DNA of 64,000 nucleotides from Diploscapter coronatus (Eukaryota > Nematoda > Chromadorea > Rhabditida > Rhabditidae). Shown here in pieces: positions 46,843 through 57,897 of this stretch. The position numbers and the translations under genes were made by a program. Positions within the stretch are counted from its first letter, which is position 1, and the number at the start of each line of letters is the position of its first letter. Where the stretch lies: NCBI GenBank assembly GCA_964036155.1, contig OZ038422.1:38835201-38899200 (forward strand), read 5' to 3'. The notes beneath the pieces were generated by a model. It was not told the origin of the DNA, did not search any database, and was given only the letters and a program-made list of their open reading frames with translations.

Positions 46843-49800
46843 ATGAACGACTCCATGAGGAATACCGATTCGGGACTTGAGGTCTCGAACAACGCCACGA
46901 ACAGCAGAAGCAGTGCATCGCCCACCCCCTCGCCTAGACGGGTTAGATCTCCCAGGTAAGTTTTTGTTAATATACTCGCCTATTTTCACTGGAAATTTAT
47001 GGGTGCGTTCAGACTTAGTTGAAAATCGCATTGCAACTAAGTCGGAATGTAGACCCTATGAGAAACCACGAATTCGACGACAAAAAAACAAGATAAAAAA
47101 TCCCTTGTTCAAAATTACTCATTTTTCCTAATAGTTGATTTCATTGATTCTTTTCATGTACCGAAAAAGCCGACCTCTCAAAACTCGACCCGCAAAAACC
47201 CGCGGAAATAGTAGTGTCATATTGAGAGAATAAAAGAACACGTCTTCTTTTTTCTCTCGAAAAGATGCACTATTTTTTCTGCGGATCGAGTTTTGAGGAA
47301 TGTTTTTTTTCCAGAGACTCCGAGCTCTGTGCGACTGCCGATATCCCCGTAATTTCTCCAGAGCAAATTGACGTTCTGAGCAGTCACAGGTTGGGAAAAG
47401 GCACCTATGGACATGTCGTACGAGCCAGGTACCGACCCAATACGCAAGCGGAATGGAGGTAGGAGTTTATTGGAAAGATACAAACAGAAAGGCATCTTAT
47501 AAAAGTTGTACACTAGCAAAATAGGGGTAGGGGTTCAGTAGATTAGGCTGTATTTTTTCTATAAACACTCTGCACAGGTTGCTCATCATTTTGAGATCAA
47601 CACATATAGTCTATCTTCCCCTACTCCTATCCCTTGTATACTGTCATATAGACTTGACAAGTGTACGGCTTCTATAAGAAACCAAACAGGAGAACGAGAC
47701 TTTTTAGAACGGTTGCGATAAAATACGCGAACGAAGCGATAATGAGGAATACCCTAAAAAGGGAGGCCAAAATCATGCACCAACTGCAGTACAACAAACA
47801 CTGTATCAAGTAAGAAAGAAGATAATATAGTTTTAAAAAACTATAAAATTCAGGATTTACGGAATTTACAATTGTCTGCGGAATGGAGTGGGAGTCGTGA
47901 TGGAATACATGGACTGTAAGAGCTTGGCGGAATGTGAGGATTTTCTTTTTGAAAAAAACTAACGTGAAAATGTTAGTGCTTGTGAACAAAAACATCGACT
48001 ACAAAATCGACAACGCGATTTCGTGGCTGTATCAGCTGTCAGATGCGGTCGATTATTTCCATTCCAAGGAGCAGGTTCACCGAGATTTGAAATGCCAAAA
48101 GTAAGCATTTTGTTGATTTTTTTCGGGAAGAAAGAACAAACATATGACAATACCGTGAGAAAAACGAGACGAAAATAGATAATGAATAAATCGTGTGTTG
48201 CGCAATGTTTCATAAATGTAGTATTCGGATCCACGAAATCTTCCTATAGGAAGCAATTCGGAACCTCCCAGCGGGAAGTAGGTGCCCACAGGAAGGGATT
48301 CGAACACAGGGCATTTTTTATTTTGTTTGTTCGTTTGAAAACAAGAAAAAAGCGCAATTTTAGCCTGCTGCTCTCGGACCGTTACCGCTGTTTGAAGCTG
48401 TGCGATTTCGGGACGTTCACGACTCTGCACAACTCGATGACCTCGAATCGGGGCACCCCGATCACGATGGCCCCCGAGATATTCCGCGGCGAGCAATACA
48501 ACACCAAGTGCGACATATACAGCTTCGGAATCATCATGTGGCAGGTTATCGCGAGAAGGTAGGTTTTTATTTTATTTTTGAAAAAGAAAAGTTCTTATAA
48601 TATCCCAGTTAAAATTTTCGAACAATCTTTCAAAGTCGTGTTTTGCGAGAAAAAATATTCTTAGAAACCCCTACTCAAAAGTGGATGCGAACGTCCTTCT
48701 TTGGAATGTAGCTTCGACAAATCGAAGGCCTCCAGAATTGACTTGTCACCCGATTTTGTTGCAATTCTACAAGCGATGCTGGCATCACGATCAAAATGTA
48801 AGTCATTTTGGCTTTAAATCAGAAGAAAATGAAAGAAAACCAGATGCGTCCATCTAGCTCCGAAGTGAAAGAGTATTTCGCAATCCTGCGAGAATATTAC
48901 CCCAATGGAAATGAACCCCTAATCGATACTAGCACTAATGAACCCGCAAGGACTCCTCAGCCTTCTCAAGTAAGATTTTTCAGAAATTCTGAGAGATTAG
49001 AAAAAAAAAAACATTCTAGATAACAAACGGACATGCTCTTTTGTCTTACGGTCAGGGAGGCCCAGCTCGCTTGCATCCGTACGGGCATAGAAGAGCCGGC
49101 TCTGATGGCTCGACTTTGATCGTCAAGGAAAGGGTAGAGAATTTTCGAGTTATTGCAAATTTTACCTAATTTTTAAATTTCAATTCCATTTGTTCCCTTA
49201 AAATGCATGTCTTCTGCTACTGCTGCTACAGCAAGTCATTTGAAATTTTAGCTACCCACCGACCCACCAGTTCAACATTTGGGAGATGGTGGGATCGGTC
49301 CAGTCGCAGGTCCGCCCGACATGCGGACCACTCGATCTCAGTCGGTTGCTGATGGACTCAGCCATATTCGAGGATCTGCAACTCCTACTGCCCCCAGAGC
49401 GAGGCTGAGCAGTGAAACTGACGACACCGAGGATATTCTCGAATTTTTCGACCCCAATTTTCATGTGAGTTGAATATTTGAAAATGTTTCCTTTAGAAAG
49501 TTCGTAGTTTTTGAAAAAAAAAAAACACATTTATTTTCCAATCTTTTGTTTAACTTGTAGCCTGCTCCCCCAGACCCTCGGGATCCCGCCTCTTTGCAGT
49601 TGAGAGATGAGCACATCGCCCTTCTACACGTTCTCCATGATCATATCATGAAAAGAGACGCCAAGTTCAGAGAAAAGTTGGTGAATTTTCGCATTTTTTC
49701 AAAAATGATTTTTCCAGACACAGTATGATTCGTACCCTTGATCAGTTGGAAGAGTGCAAGAAACGGAGGGATTTGAGAGTAATTTAAAAATTTGTTTAAC

Positions 49801-49882
49801 TCTTTAAAAAAAGCAATAAATTCAGGATCGCTTAAAGACTGAACTGAGTGAATCTATAAAACGAATACAAGGGCATAAATGA
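46843..49882 (+). CDS. TAK1-like MAP3 kinase (MAP3K7/MOM-4 type)
   Basis: Ser/Thr kinase expected to act upstream of MAPK or Nemo-like kinase signalling. It has 525 residues in 13 exons: 46843-46955, 47315-47458, 47708-47809, 47854-47933, 47977-48100, 48364-48558, 48665-48797, 48844-48969, 49020-49133, 49252-49464, 49561-49676, 49718-49778, 49826-49882. The kinase domain covers about 60-315: glycine loop GKGTYGHV at 65, VAIK lysine at 91, HRDLKCQN with Asp 183, DFG at 202, activation segment with TSNRGTPITMAPEIF, and DIYSFGIIMWQVI. The tail is Ser/Pro/Gly-rich and ends in a predicted coiled coil (RTLDQLEECKKRRDLRDRLK), like the TAB2/3-binding end of TAK1. TAK1 is the best family guess; a related MLK/Raf-type kinase is the alternative. 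Intron 1 (46956-47314) holds two repeats. Confidence 0.9.
47007..47048. repeat. Short palindromic repeat, family shared with 18587-18629
   Basis: GTTCAGACTTAGTTGAAAAT begins an imperfect palindrome of about 42 bases, then GACCCTATG as at the other copy. It lies in intron 1 of the kinase gene. Confidence 0.55.
47177..47297. repeat. MITE-like element, family shared with 29867-29993
   Basis: Arms CTCAAAACTCGACCCGC and GCGGATCGAGTTTTGAG are reverse complements bar one base. A GC-rich inner repeat (CCCGCGGAAATA) is also shared with the copy in TRAPPC8. Intron 1 of the kinase gene. Confidence 0.78.
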
Positions 49883-50305
49883 ATTGGAAATTAGTTTTTT
49901 GTGTATAAATTTCCGAACTTCTAAGTCTCTAGAATCCCCACTTTTGTTGAAAACTTACCAAGTTTCTGTCAACTTTCTCCTTGGGTGACTTTATTCGAGT
50001 GTGATTCTGCAATGTAATGGTTCGCTTTTCTTCCTACAAAAATATCGATTTTCGTAGTGTTGCAAAAAATTTGTCAATTTCTATTTTTTTTACTTGGTTC
50101 GATTGCCGAATCTCGGGTTTCCACGATTCATTTTTCTCGTCTGAGCACTTTGTAAATTCATTCAATTTTTAGACTTACAGTACTCTAATAAAAATAGATT
50201 ATTTTCACTTTTTTTTTGTGTTTAAATTGGGTTTTTATTAGCCCTTTGAAATATTTTTTGTTTACTTTTTTTGAAAATGAGAATAATTTGAATCTTACAG
50301 AAAAA
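49883..50305. other. Intergenic spacer, possible operon junction
   Basis: 422 bases between the kinase stop and the L15 start on the same strand. AATAAAA-like signals occur near 50188. A TCTTACAG acceptor at 50293-50300 lies 5 bases before the next ATG with no upstream donor, consistent with SL trans-splicing of the downstream gene. Confidence 0.45.
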
Positions 50306-51996
50306 ATGTCGACGCCGAAAGCAGCAAAGGCGGCGACGTCGGCAACTGAACGGGCGCTGAAGATCGTGGAAAACTCGTCGAGAATCCGGGTTCAGGATTT
50401 GAAGGACAATTTCGGGGCCAAAACTGCCAGGGGATTCGTCACCAAATACACCAATCATGTGAGTTTTTTTTTTTTCTTCTAAAAAAAAATTTTGCAATTT
50501 TATGGAATTCAACAAGAAAACAACTCGGAATTGCTCATAGATAAAACAAAGAATCGAAAGTCCGATCAATTATTTAAGTACGGCAAAAGTCTGGGTGCTT
50601 TGGATTCGGCAGCGAAGCCGCCGCTTGGCTGGATCTGGGGCAACTTCTTCCAGCCGTGGCAGCGACTCTTCCCCGGAATGAAACAATTCAACGCCGACAT
50701 CAAGTAATTGAAACTCGATAGCTTTTCGAAAATCAATAGTTTCGAAAATTCAACCCTTCACAGATCAAACGTTTTTTGTTTTTCAAATGACAAGTCTTTC
50801 GAAATTCAAGTCTTACGAAATTCCCTTTGAGTTTGCGCCGCGAAGTGGTTCCCCTGACTCTGATCGAATTGGCCCGTCTGATCGATCTCGGCTGGGTGGA
50901 CACGAATCATCGCATCGATCTCGTCACTCTGCTCAGGTTAATCTAAAAAATCTTAAAATTGCGAGAAAAAAAAATCGCAATTTTCAGAACCAGACGCTTC
51001 GACTTGAATCCCGGTCTGCGACAGTGCGGATTCTATCTGACTGAACAAGTAAAATTTTAGAACATTCTTTCTAAAAAATCGTATCCTTTCCTCTGCGTTT
51101 GCGCTGCATATTCACATGAAGAATTGTAATAAATGAAACTTCTAAAAAGTCGGGCTTTCCAGGGAGCGGACATTTTCAAGTACCCGATCGACATCGAGGT
51201 GCAGTACGCGAACCAGTCCGCGATTGCGGCGATCGAACAAGTCGGGGGCAGAATCCGATGCGCCTATTACGATCAGAGGAGTGTCGAGGTAGGATTTTCT
51301 TGAAAAATAGCTTTTCCACATCATCTTAGAAAAATGCTGGAAAATTATTTAATTTGCCCTAAAAAATTGAAATCGAAATAAAGTAAGCTTTAAAGAATTA
51401 AGAAAAAATTATTTTAGACCGCCGTCGATCCTCTGAAGTGGTTCCGGAGTGGCCAGCCGATTCCTTCGCGTCGCGCCCCACCCCCTTCCCTCATCGAGTA
51501 CTACACTTCTCCAGCCAACCGAGGATATCTCTGCAGTGAGGAGGAGTTCTCTCAAGCCAGGTAGTAGATATTTTCCTCACTAAATTAGAATCGACAAAAA
51601 GATAAAGATGTGTGTGTGTGTTTTTTTTCAAACCCAGGAAAAGCATAATTTTCAGAAAAGAAATGTCAATGGTACGTGGATACGATCTGCCTGAAAGCGA
51701 AGTTCGATTAGGAGAGAAGCACAAAAATCAGGTACTTGTTAAAAAACAATAACTGCCGAAATTTATTGTTCAAAACTGAAATAATAACGTCAAGGAAGGA
51801 TCAAATCTGTCCTCGAAAAGAAAATACTAGCATCGAAAAATAATGAAATGAAAAGATCTACCTGTTTTAGGTGTTTTCGTGTCTGCCTCCGGGAGCGATC
51901 GTATCGGTTGCCGATCGGAAAGTGTTCGCTCCGACCGGAGAAGCGCATGTCAAATACTACACCGAGGAGGCCAAGGCGGATGCCGCTTATAGCTAG
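50306..51996 (+). CDS. mrpl-15: mitochondrial large-subunit ribosomal protein uL15m
   Basis: Structural protein of the mitochondrial large ribosomal subunit, made in the cytosol and imported. It has 313 residues in eight exons: 50306-50458, 50552-50703, 50832-50936, 50988-51048, 51163-51288, 51418-51560, 51656-51731, 51871-51996. The N-terminal Ala/Lys-rich stretch can serve as presequence. Family landmarks are RLIDLGWVDTNHRIDL, EGADIFKYPIDIEVQ, AIAAIEQVGG..RCAYYD and WFRSGQPIPSR. PSLIEYYTSPANRGYL and PPGAIVSVADRKVFAPTGE follow, ending VKYYTEE. The start of exon 2 (AAAG acceptor at about 50551) was chosen to keep frame and is the weakest junction. Length fits MRPL15. The symbol is by family resemblance. 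Confidence 0.92.
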
Positions 51997-52674
51997 ACGA
52001 AGCTAAAAGCAGATTAGTTTTCAGTTTACCGTAGTTTTATTACCTAGCAGACTCAGGGAGCACTTTCGTCAGACGAGGAAAATATATAGGGGGTAGGTCG
52101 CAATGACTTTCTGACGACTGACGATCGTTCTTCCTAGGTCTGTTATCTAGAGAATCTTGTTTTTCCTGTTCTTGTTACAGAAAATAAAGTTTACTTCTTT
52201 CAAAATGCTCTGTGATGGTATTCTTTGCTGCCAACTACGAGCTCACCATTAAGGAAATCGCTAACTGCGAGATCTGATTTTTGGGTTCTTGTAAAATCGG
52301 CTTTCCAAATGCTATTTTCACAATAGTGAATTGACACTTTCACAAGGAGTTAAAACTGACTTTCAATAATCCTTTTTTCCATTTTTCCAACCTTCGACTT
52401 CAAGAAGTTGGATGATCTTCATAAATTTTGAGAACAACTTTTCAATCTGCATGCTTTTCTAGATTTCAAAATTCAACTATTCTCGACACAAAGGTCATTT
52501 ATTGAACTTTGCCTCTATAGTCTGGATGTATTGGAGGCATTCGGATGGCAAGTCAGATTACTGGGAAAAGTGGAGTGCAGTGCAGAGTGAAGGCAGGGTG
52601 GAAGGGAGTAGGACGATCAATTGATATTCACAGCAGCAGGGGGTAGTCAGTCATCGGGGTGTGGGCAGAGGACC
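51997..52674. other. Intergenic between convergent genes
   Basis: Probably the 3' UTRs of the L15 gene (+) and the charged-protein gene (-); an AATAAA is at 52182-52187. No further coding seen. Confidence 0.5.
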
Positions 52675-53610
52675 TCACTTCTTCTCCTCGTTCTAAAAAT
52701 CGCAAAATTATTCCAATTCTAGCATTCTAGCTCAAGCGACAAAGCTAGACTATTTGCAAATCAAAAATTTAGACAATCATGAGCAACATTTTACCCCAAG
52801 TAAAATTAGTTCTTTCTCAAAGAACGTTTTATAAAATGAAGACAGTATGAAGTCCAGCTTTTTCTATACTATTTTTTTTGCTTTTTTCATTATTTTTAAC
52901 TTTCTTACCCTTACCTTCTTTTCACCTTCCTTCTCTCCGCCGCCTTTCTTCTCCTCCTTTGAAGCCTCCTAAAAATAACGATTTCTCTGCGATTTGTACA
53001 AATTTAACGAGAAGTTCGCTCAATAAATTGTTGCAAAATGACTAGAATTTGCATTTTTCTTCATTCTTCATTTGTTACCTTTTTATCCTTCCCTTCATGC
53101 TTCGAGCCCTCCTTTTTGTCGTCATCCTGTAATCAAATGAATTTTTCACTCAAGTAAGTTGAATTGTGATTTTTCTCGTACCTTTTTCTCCACATCTTTA
53201 TCGTCTTTCTTTGCGCCCTTGTCATCGTCTTTCTTCTCTTTATCGTCACCGTCCTTTGGTTCTTGCTTACTCTCTTCCTTCTGAAAGAGAACGATGAATT
53301 TTGGATTATATCATTTAGGGAGTTACTAAACGACAGAATGCTCCTATAAGTTCTAACAATATGACATCATATCGTCATTTAGTAGTTTGTATCATTTACA
53401 GAAGTGGATTTCATGAATGCTAAACGTTATTCATGAGTCGCATCCACGATCATCATCAATACTGCGCACCTTGTCCTTTCCATCCTCTGCCGATTGTGCG
53501 CCCGGATCTTTACTCTTGTCCTTGTCGGGTTCGGCAGATGCTGCTGGCTTGGAAGCCTGGTTCGGGACCGCTCCGATCTTGTTGTCTGCAGGCGCTGCTG
53601 GCTTGTTCAT
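52675..53610 (-). CDS. small Lys/Asp/Glu-rich protein, unknown function
   Basis: A 119-residue protein in five exons that all begin and end in phase 0: 53470-53610, 53182-53280, 53079-53126, 52915-52968, 52675-52692. The N-terminal third is Ala/Pro/Gln/Asn-rich (NKPAAPADNKIGAVPNQ). The rest is almost only Lys, Asp, Glu and Gly (DGDDKEKKDDDKGAKK; GGGEKEGEKK), ending NEEKK. It is very likely disordered; nothing in it points to a function. The identical phase of all exons and good splice sites support a real gene rather than low-complexity noise. The ATG lies 47 codons before the first donor, after a TTTCAG-type acceptor about 46 bases upstream. An upstream coding exon cannot be excluded. Any exon could be skipped without frameshift. 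Confidence 0.66.
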
Positions 53611-53740
53611 CGTCGACTGGTCACCTTTCGGCTGCTTAGGTGGGGAAAACCTGAAACTGATTCGAATTAGTTAGAATAGAAGTTGCATGAGACTGTTGGA
53701 AGCGCACAAAAGACTTGTAACTTGTTGAACAGAGTTAACT

Positions 53741-53927
53741 CATGAAACGAGTGTCTGGCACATTGAGTTGGCGACAATTTGCACCAAAATTCACGAGGGA
53801 AGTCCCTACCATTTTGGTGCAGGTCACCTCGTTTGCGGTACAAATCGTCTCCAACCCTCTGGTACTAGATACAGAAGGAAGAGAAGCTTTCTTTTTCATT
53901 CTAAAAATGAGGCAATCTCGTTTCATG
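53741..53927. repeat. Nested inverted-repeat (MITE-like) element
   Basis: Eleven-base outer arms (CATGAAACGAG / CTCGTTTCATG) enclose a second hairpin formed by GCACCAAAAT and ATTTTGGTGC. The total is about 187 bases without coding signal. Confidence 0.5.
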
Positions 53928-54836
53928 GAGTCAGTCGCAGTTCATCATGTTGCACTTCAGAATAGTGAAGTTCAGCATGGAAGTTGAACACACTTCTTCT
54001 TGCCACCGCATTGGACGACGAGGAAGACTGCAGAGACGAGCAGTTGCAGAGAAAGTGGGAAGACGAATGGAGGAAGCATCGTGGAGTGGGACTTCAGAGA
54101 CGAGGCTGTATGGAATCACGTTAATTAGTTACTTGAAGTTGTCTTAGTGACCTTCACGAAGTTCTCAAGAAGAGTTGCAGAGTTTCTTCGGAGTTGATTC
54201 ACCTGGTTGCTTTCTGTGTTCGACCGCTTTGGAAGTTGTTAGTAGAGGTAATAACATCTCGTTCGATTGATTTTACATGTCGACTCAAGTGTGCAAGCTA
54301 GCTAATTTACGATATTCCAATATCGATCAAACTTTAGGATGATTTTTTGTTTTTTGCAGAGGAGATTGGTTTTGGTGAAATTGCGGAATGATGAAACGTT
54401 TCTTTTCAATGCGTAGCTCTATTGTAGTGGGCTAATGAACGGAAGTCTCATATGCACAATGCACAAAAACCCATAAAAAGATGTCTTATTAGAAAAAAAA
54501 ACTATTCTCTACTATATAAGAATGCAGTGATCTTTTTTTAATTTCAATTTTCATTTACTTTTTTCCCGAGTTCGAGTGTTGAAATCTTTCAAGTTATCAC
54601 AATTCGCTACAGTAATCAACTTTCTAAAAGCAGCTGTCACCATGAGAATCAGCTCTATTTGCGAACCTTTGTTTATACTGGCTTTGGTTCTTACTGACAT
54701 TCACTCTTAATAATTACTGATTTAAAAAAAAAATTATTTTCGCATGAATGTAGAATTTATTTCCTAAATCAGCTAATTTTTTTATATAAAAAAAATTAGT
54801 TGAGCATTTAGGTTAACTCCCAGCTAGGCAACCATG

Positions 54837-54905
54837 CTCACATAGTGTAGTGATAGAGCAGCGCATCCCAGAGAGATGGGTTTAGGTTCGAATCCTGACT
54901 GTAAG
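54837..54905 (+). pseudogene. tRNA-derived pseudogene or SINE head
   Basis: A cloverleaf can be drawn but is damaged. The acceptor stem CTCACAT/CTGTAAG pairs at 5 of 7 positions, the D-arm GTGT/GAGC is poor, and the anticodon stem CATC/GATG encloses loop CCAGAGA. The T-arm TTAGG-TTCGAAT-CCTGA is intact with a consensus B box. The loop would read AGA (Ser), but position 33 is C instead of the near-universal U. Thus it is a relic or SINE promoter rather than a working tRNA. Confidence 0.6.
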
Positions 54906-55094
54906 AGGCATGAGTTTGTATAAAAATAGTCACTCGCAGCAGACCCAATCAAGATATCGCTAGACCACTGTATTACATGTTGGTACGATCTTCCCAATAT
55001 TTCTCATACTGACTAATATTAACTCGCTTTATAGCACAGGAGGAAAGCATTGATAAGCATTGATTGAATTCGAAGTCAACCAAATTCAGTCGAA

Positions 55095-56930
55095 ATGAAT
55101 GATAGGTCTATGCCAACTTCTACAAATCCTCTTCCCCAGCCCGTAAGTGGAAATTTAAATTAAATTTTCTATAGTGAGCCATTTTCTTTTAAATGATGCC
55201 ATTTTACAACGGGAAAACACAAAGTCGGCGTGACAGAATCTCTTCATGTATGATTCCTGTCTAAATTATCGCAAGGCTTCAATCCATCATAAACCGTTGG
55301 GGGATCCAAAATATCGTTTATTTTGCATTTTGAAAATAAATATTCATTACTAAAATGGAAGTGATAATTCCAGAAAGGAAGTGAAATCACATTGATTAAT
55401 AATAAAATGGTTGAATTAGCCTGACATATGAGACGTTATTTATAAAAATCGAGTTTTTATAGGGGTGGTACCTAAGAAGTCAACCCTCAAATTTCGAACT
55501 GCTTTTTCACCCCTGAAGGTTTTAACCGTCAGGTTCGTCATTAGTGTAGTTGAAAACCAGGGACAAAAAATCAGTTCGAAATTTGAGGGTTGACTTCTTG
55601 GATACTACCCCATACTCGATTCTTACGAAAAACGTGTCATTTATACATAGTTCAGTAGATTAATAAAGATTATTAAGTTTATTTACAGATAATCCAAACG
55701 GCTGAAGGGCAATTCATTTTTCATGGGATAACTCCAGAAGAAGCAGAAGAATGTAAAAGATTGTATGAGGAAGGAGGTCTACAAGCGCTTAATAAATACT
55801 TCGAAGAAAAACGTGATCAATGGAAGACAATACCATTAAATATCGGAATAATTGGAAACTCTGGCACTGGCAAGTCCAGTTTTATCAATGCAATCAGAGG
55901 TCTAATTGGCAAAGATAAAGGGGCTGCTAAAGTCGGAGTAACTGAAACAACTACTGAACCGACACCATACGCACATCCAAACAATGAACAGCTGAAATTT
56001 TGGGACCTACCTGGCGTAGGAACTCCAAATTTTCCCAGAGAAGAATACCTTGAAAAGATTCTTTTTGATAGATATGACTTCTTTCTAATTATTTCAAGTG
56101 CTCGATTCACTGACAACGATAAATGGCTAGCAAATGAAATTGTTCAAAAGGAAAAGCAGTTCTTTTTTGTTCGAACCAAGATTGATATCGATATACAAAA
56201 TGACAAATATAACTATCAAGATGCCCATAACGAAAAAGCTGTATTAACTAAAATAAAAGACGATATAAGACAAAAACTTGAGACGTTGTATGACGACAGA
56301 AAAGTGTTTCTGATTGATAACCACAAACGTGATATGTACGATTTCAACAAATTAGAACAGCGAATCATCGAGGATTTTCCATCTCTTAAACGGGAGGCCC
56401 TTATTCTATCACTTAGCACTCTGAGTGAAGATATGGTAAGAAAGAAAGCTCAGACCCTGCGAAAGTATCTTTGGGGATGCTGTTTTGCATCAGGAGCTAT
56501 TGGACTCATCCCTATTCCTGGGACATCCATAGTGGCTGATTCGATAATCATTGTAAAACAAAGTAAATTCTACTTCCAACAATTTGGTCTTGACGAAGAA
56601 TCCTTGAATCGTACAGCCATGATGACATCATGTGACGTAACTATCCTTAAAGAGCTTGTAGACGGCTCTATAAAGGATCTTTTGACATGGAAAGGTGTTA
56701 TAGCTTTTGCAAGGGCAATTCCGTTAGTCGTTTTAGCAATAGCAGTAGAAGAAGGGTTTCACTTGCTTCCGATTATTGGTTGGATTATATCGGGTACTAC
56801 TTCGTTTGGTACAACCTATGCGATTTTGAATGAAATATTAAAGAAAATGGAAGAAGTAGCAGTGAAAGTAGTGCAAGCTGCAATTAAAAATAGTGCTAAT
56901 CAACCTCGAAATAATGACTCTGAAAACTAA
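55095..56930 (+). CDS. IRG-family (immunity-related, dynamin-like) GTPase
   Basis: Predicted 429-residue GTPase of the interferon-inducible p47 (IRG) family, which in vertebrates acts on vacuole membranes in cell-autonomous immunity. Two exons: 55095-55142 and 55689-56930. A short unordered N-terminus leads into a helical segment (TPEEAEECKRLYEEGG). The G domain has G1 GNSGTGKSS at 72-80 (GKS type), a switch-I threonine run, G3 DLPGVGTPNF at 122-131 and G4 TKID at 179-182. The C-terminal helical half has the family's IPIPGTSIVADSI signature and KFYFQQFGLDEESL, with hydrophobic stretches that may contact membrane. Length (about 400-430) is normal for IRGs. No interferon system exists in nematodes, so its role is open. 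The single intron contrasts with neighbours of 8-32 exons and holds an inverted-repeat element. A retrocopy or horizontal origin is possible but unproven. Confidence 0.92.
55449..55620. repeat. MITE-like element in the IRG gene intron
   Basis: About 50-base inverted arms. The left arm begins ATCGAG near 55449 and contains AAGTCAACCCTCAAATTTCG. The right arm is its reverse complement and ends CATACTCGAT at 55620. The right arm and flank match 7217-7345. Confidence 0.8.
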
Positions 56931-57897
56931 TGTCGTCATTTTCCATAGAAAAATACTGAGTTAATATGCTTTGTTTTTATTCTTATAGTAACACTCAGTG
57001 AGTATCATTATTTCTACCTACGTCTAGATTTAGAATCCCACATTCTATATTATTAATCTTACTTGGAAGAGTCTCTTAAAAATACTCCTCTAAAATCTTT
57101 AATTTTTAATTCATTTGCTAGATTTGTAATGTCGTAATTTGTCAATGCTTTTAATATACTTCTCTCAATTTTATTTTAATCCTATCATTTTATCTTTTAA
57201 TTATTATAAATGAATTTAGTTTGAGAATTATAAAGAGTTTTTATCCTAAGAAATTCTTTTTTGAAGATTCTTCAAATTAAAGATTAAACGATTTCTAAAG
57301 GTTTTTGCTCGCACAGTTCTTAAATAAATTCAATATAACTTGTAATTGTGTAACTATTTTGCAATAATAAAATTTGTATTAATTCAGGTAATGTGAAAAG
57401 ATCCTTATTAACTTCGGATTTGAAGAAGAGAAATGTATCTTTCTCATACTAATTAAAAATAGCAAAAAAGACGAATATCAAATAACATCTATTTATGAAA
57501 CGATAAAGTAAAGCAAAGAAGGACACCGAACTGTAAATAAATGAGATCGACCAAATAGACGAGGTAAAAGAAGTTGGATAACAAGTGATAAAAAGCCATA
57601 GAATGTCATAACGACTGATTGTAGCTGTTAATAATAAAATTAACAGAAGAGAAATAAATCTTCAAAGGACTATGACTGGAAATTAACCCGGAAGAAAGAA
57701 AGTGGAAAACAATAAATAGTGACTAAATTGAATAAAATGACCGGTTTTGAAAGAGAATATCTGGATGATCCTTTGAAAAACGGAATGACTAATTTCAAAT
57801 ACAATACTTATTGTTTTACTGAAGAATATGCACGATTTTGAATTGATGAATGGAAAAGAGGAAATGGAGATGATCGAGTGCAGTTGAAATGACTAGT
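56931..57897. other. AT-rich intergenic, no gene seen
   Basis: Very AT-rich spacer between the convergent IRG and F-box-like genes; no coding or RNA signal recognised. Confidence 0.5.

Larger units (their letters stand above)
53611..55094. other. Repeat-rich intergenic region
   Basis: Contains nested inverted repeats: CATGAAACGAG at 53741-53751 against 53917-53927, with an inner pair GCACCAAAAT/ATTTTGGTGC at about 53780-53822. It also holds a tRNA-derived pseudogene at 54837-54905. Open frames of up to about 80 codons here have no splice partners and overlap the repeats. Confidence 0.5.
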
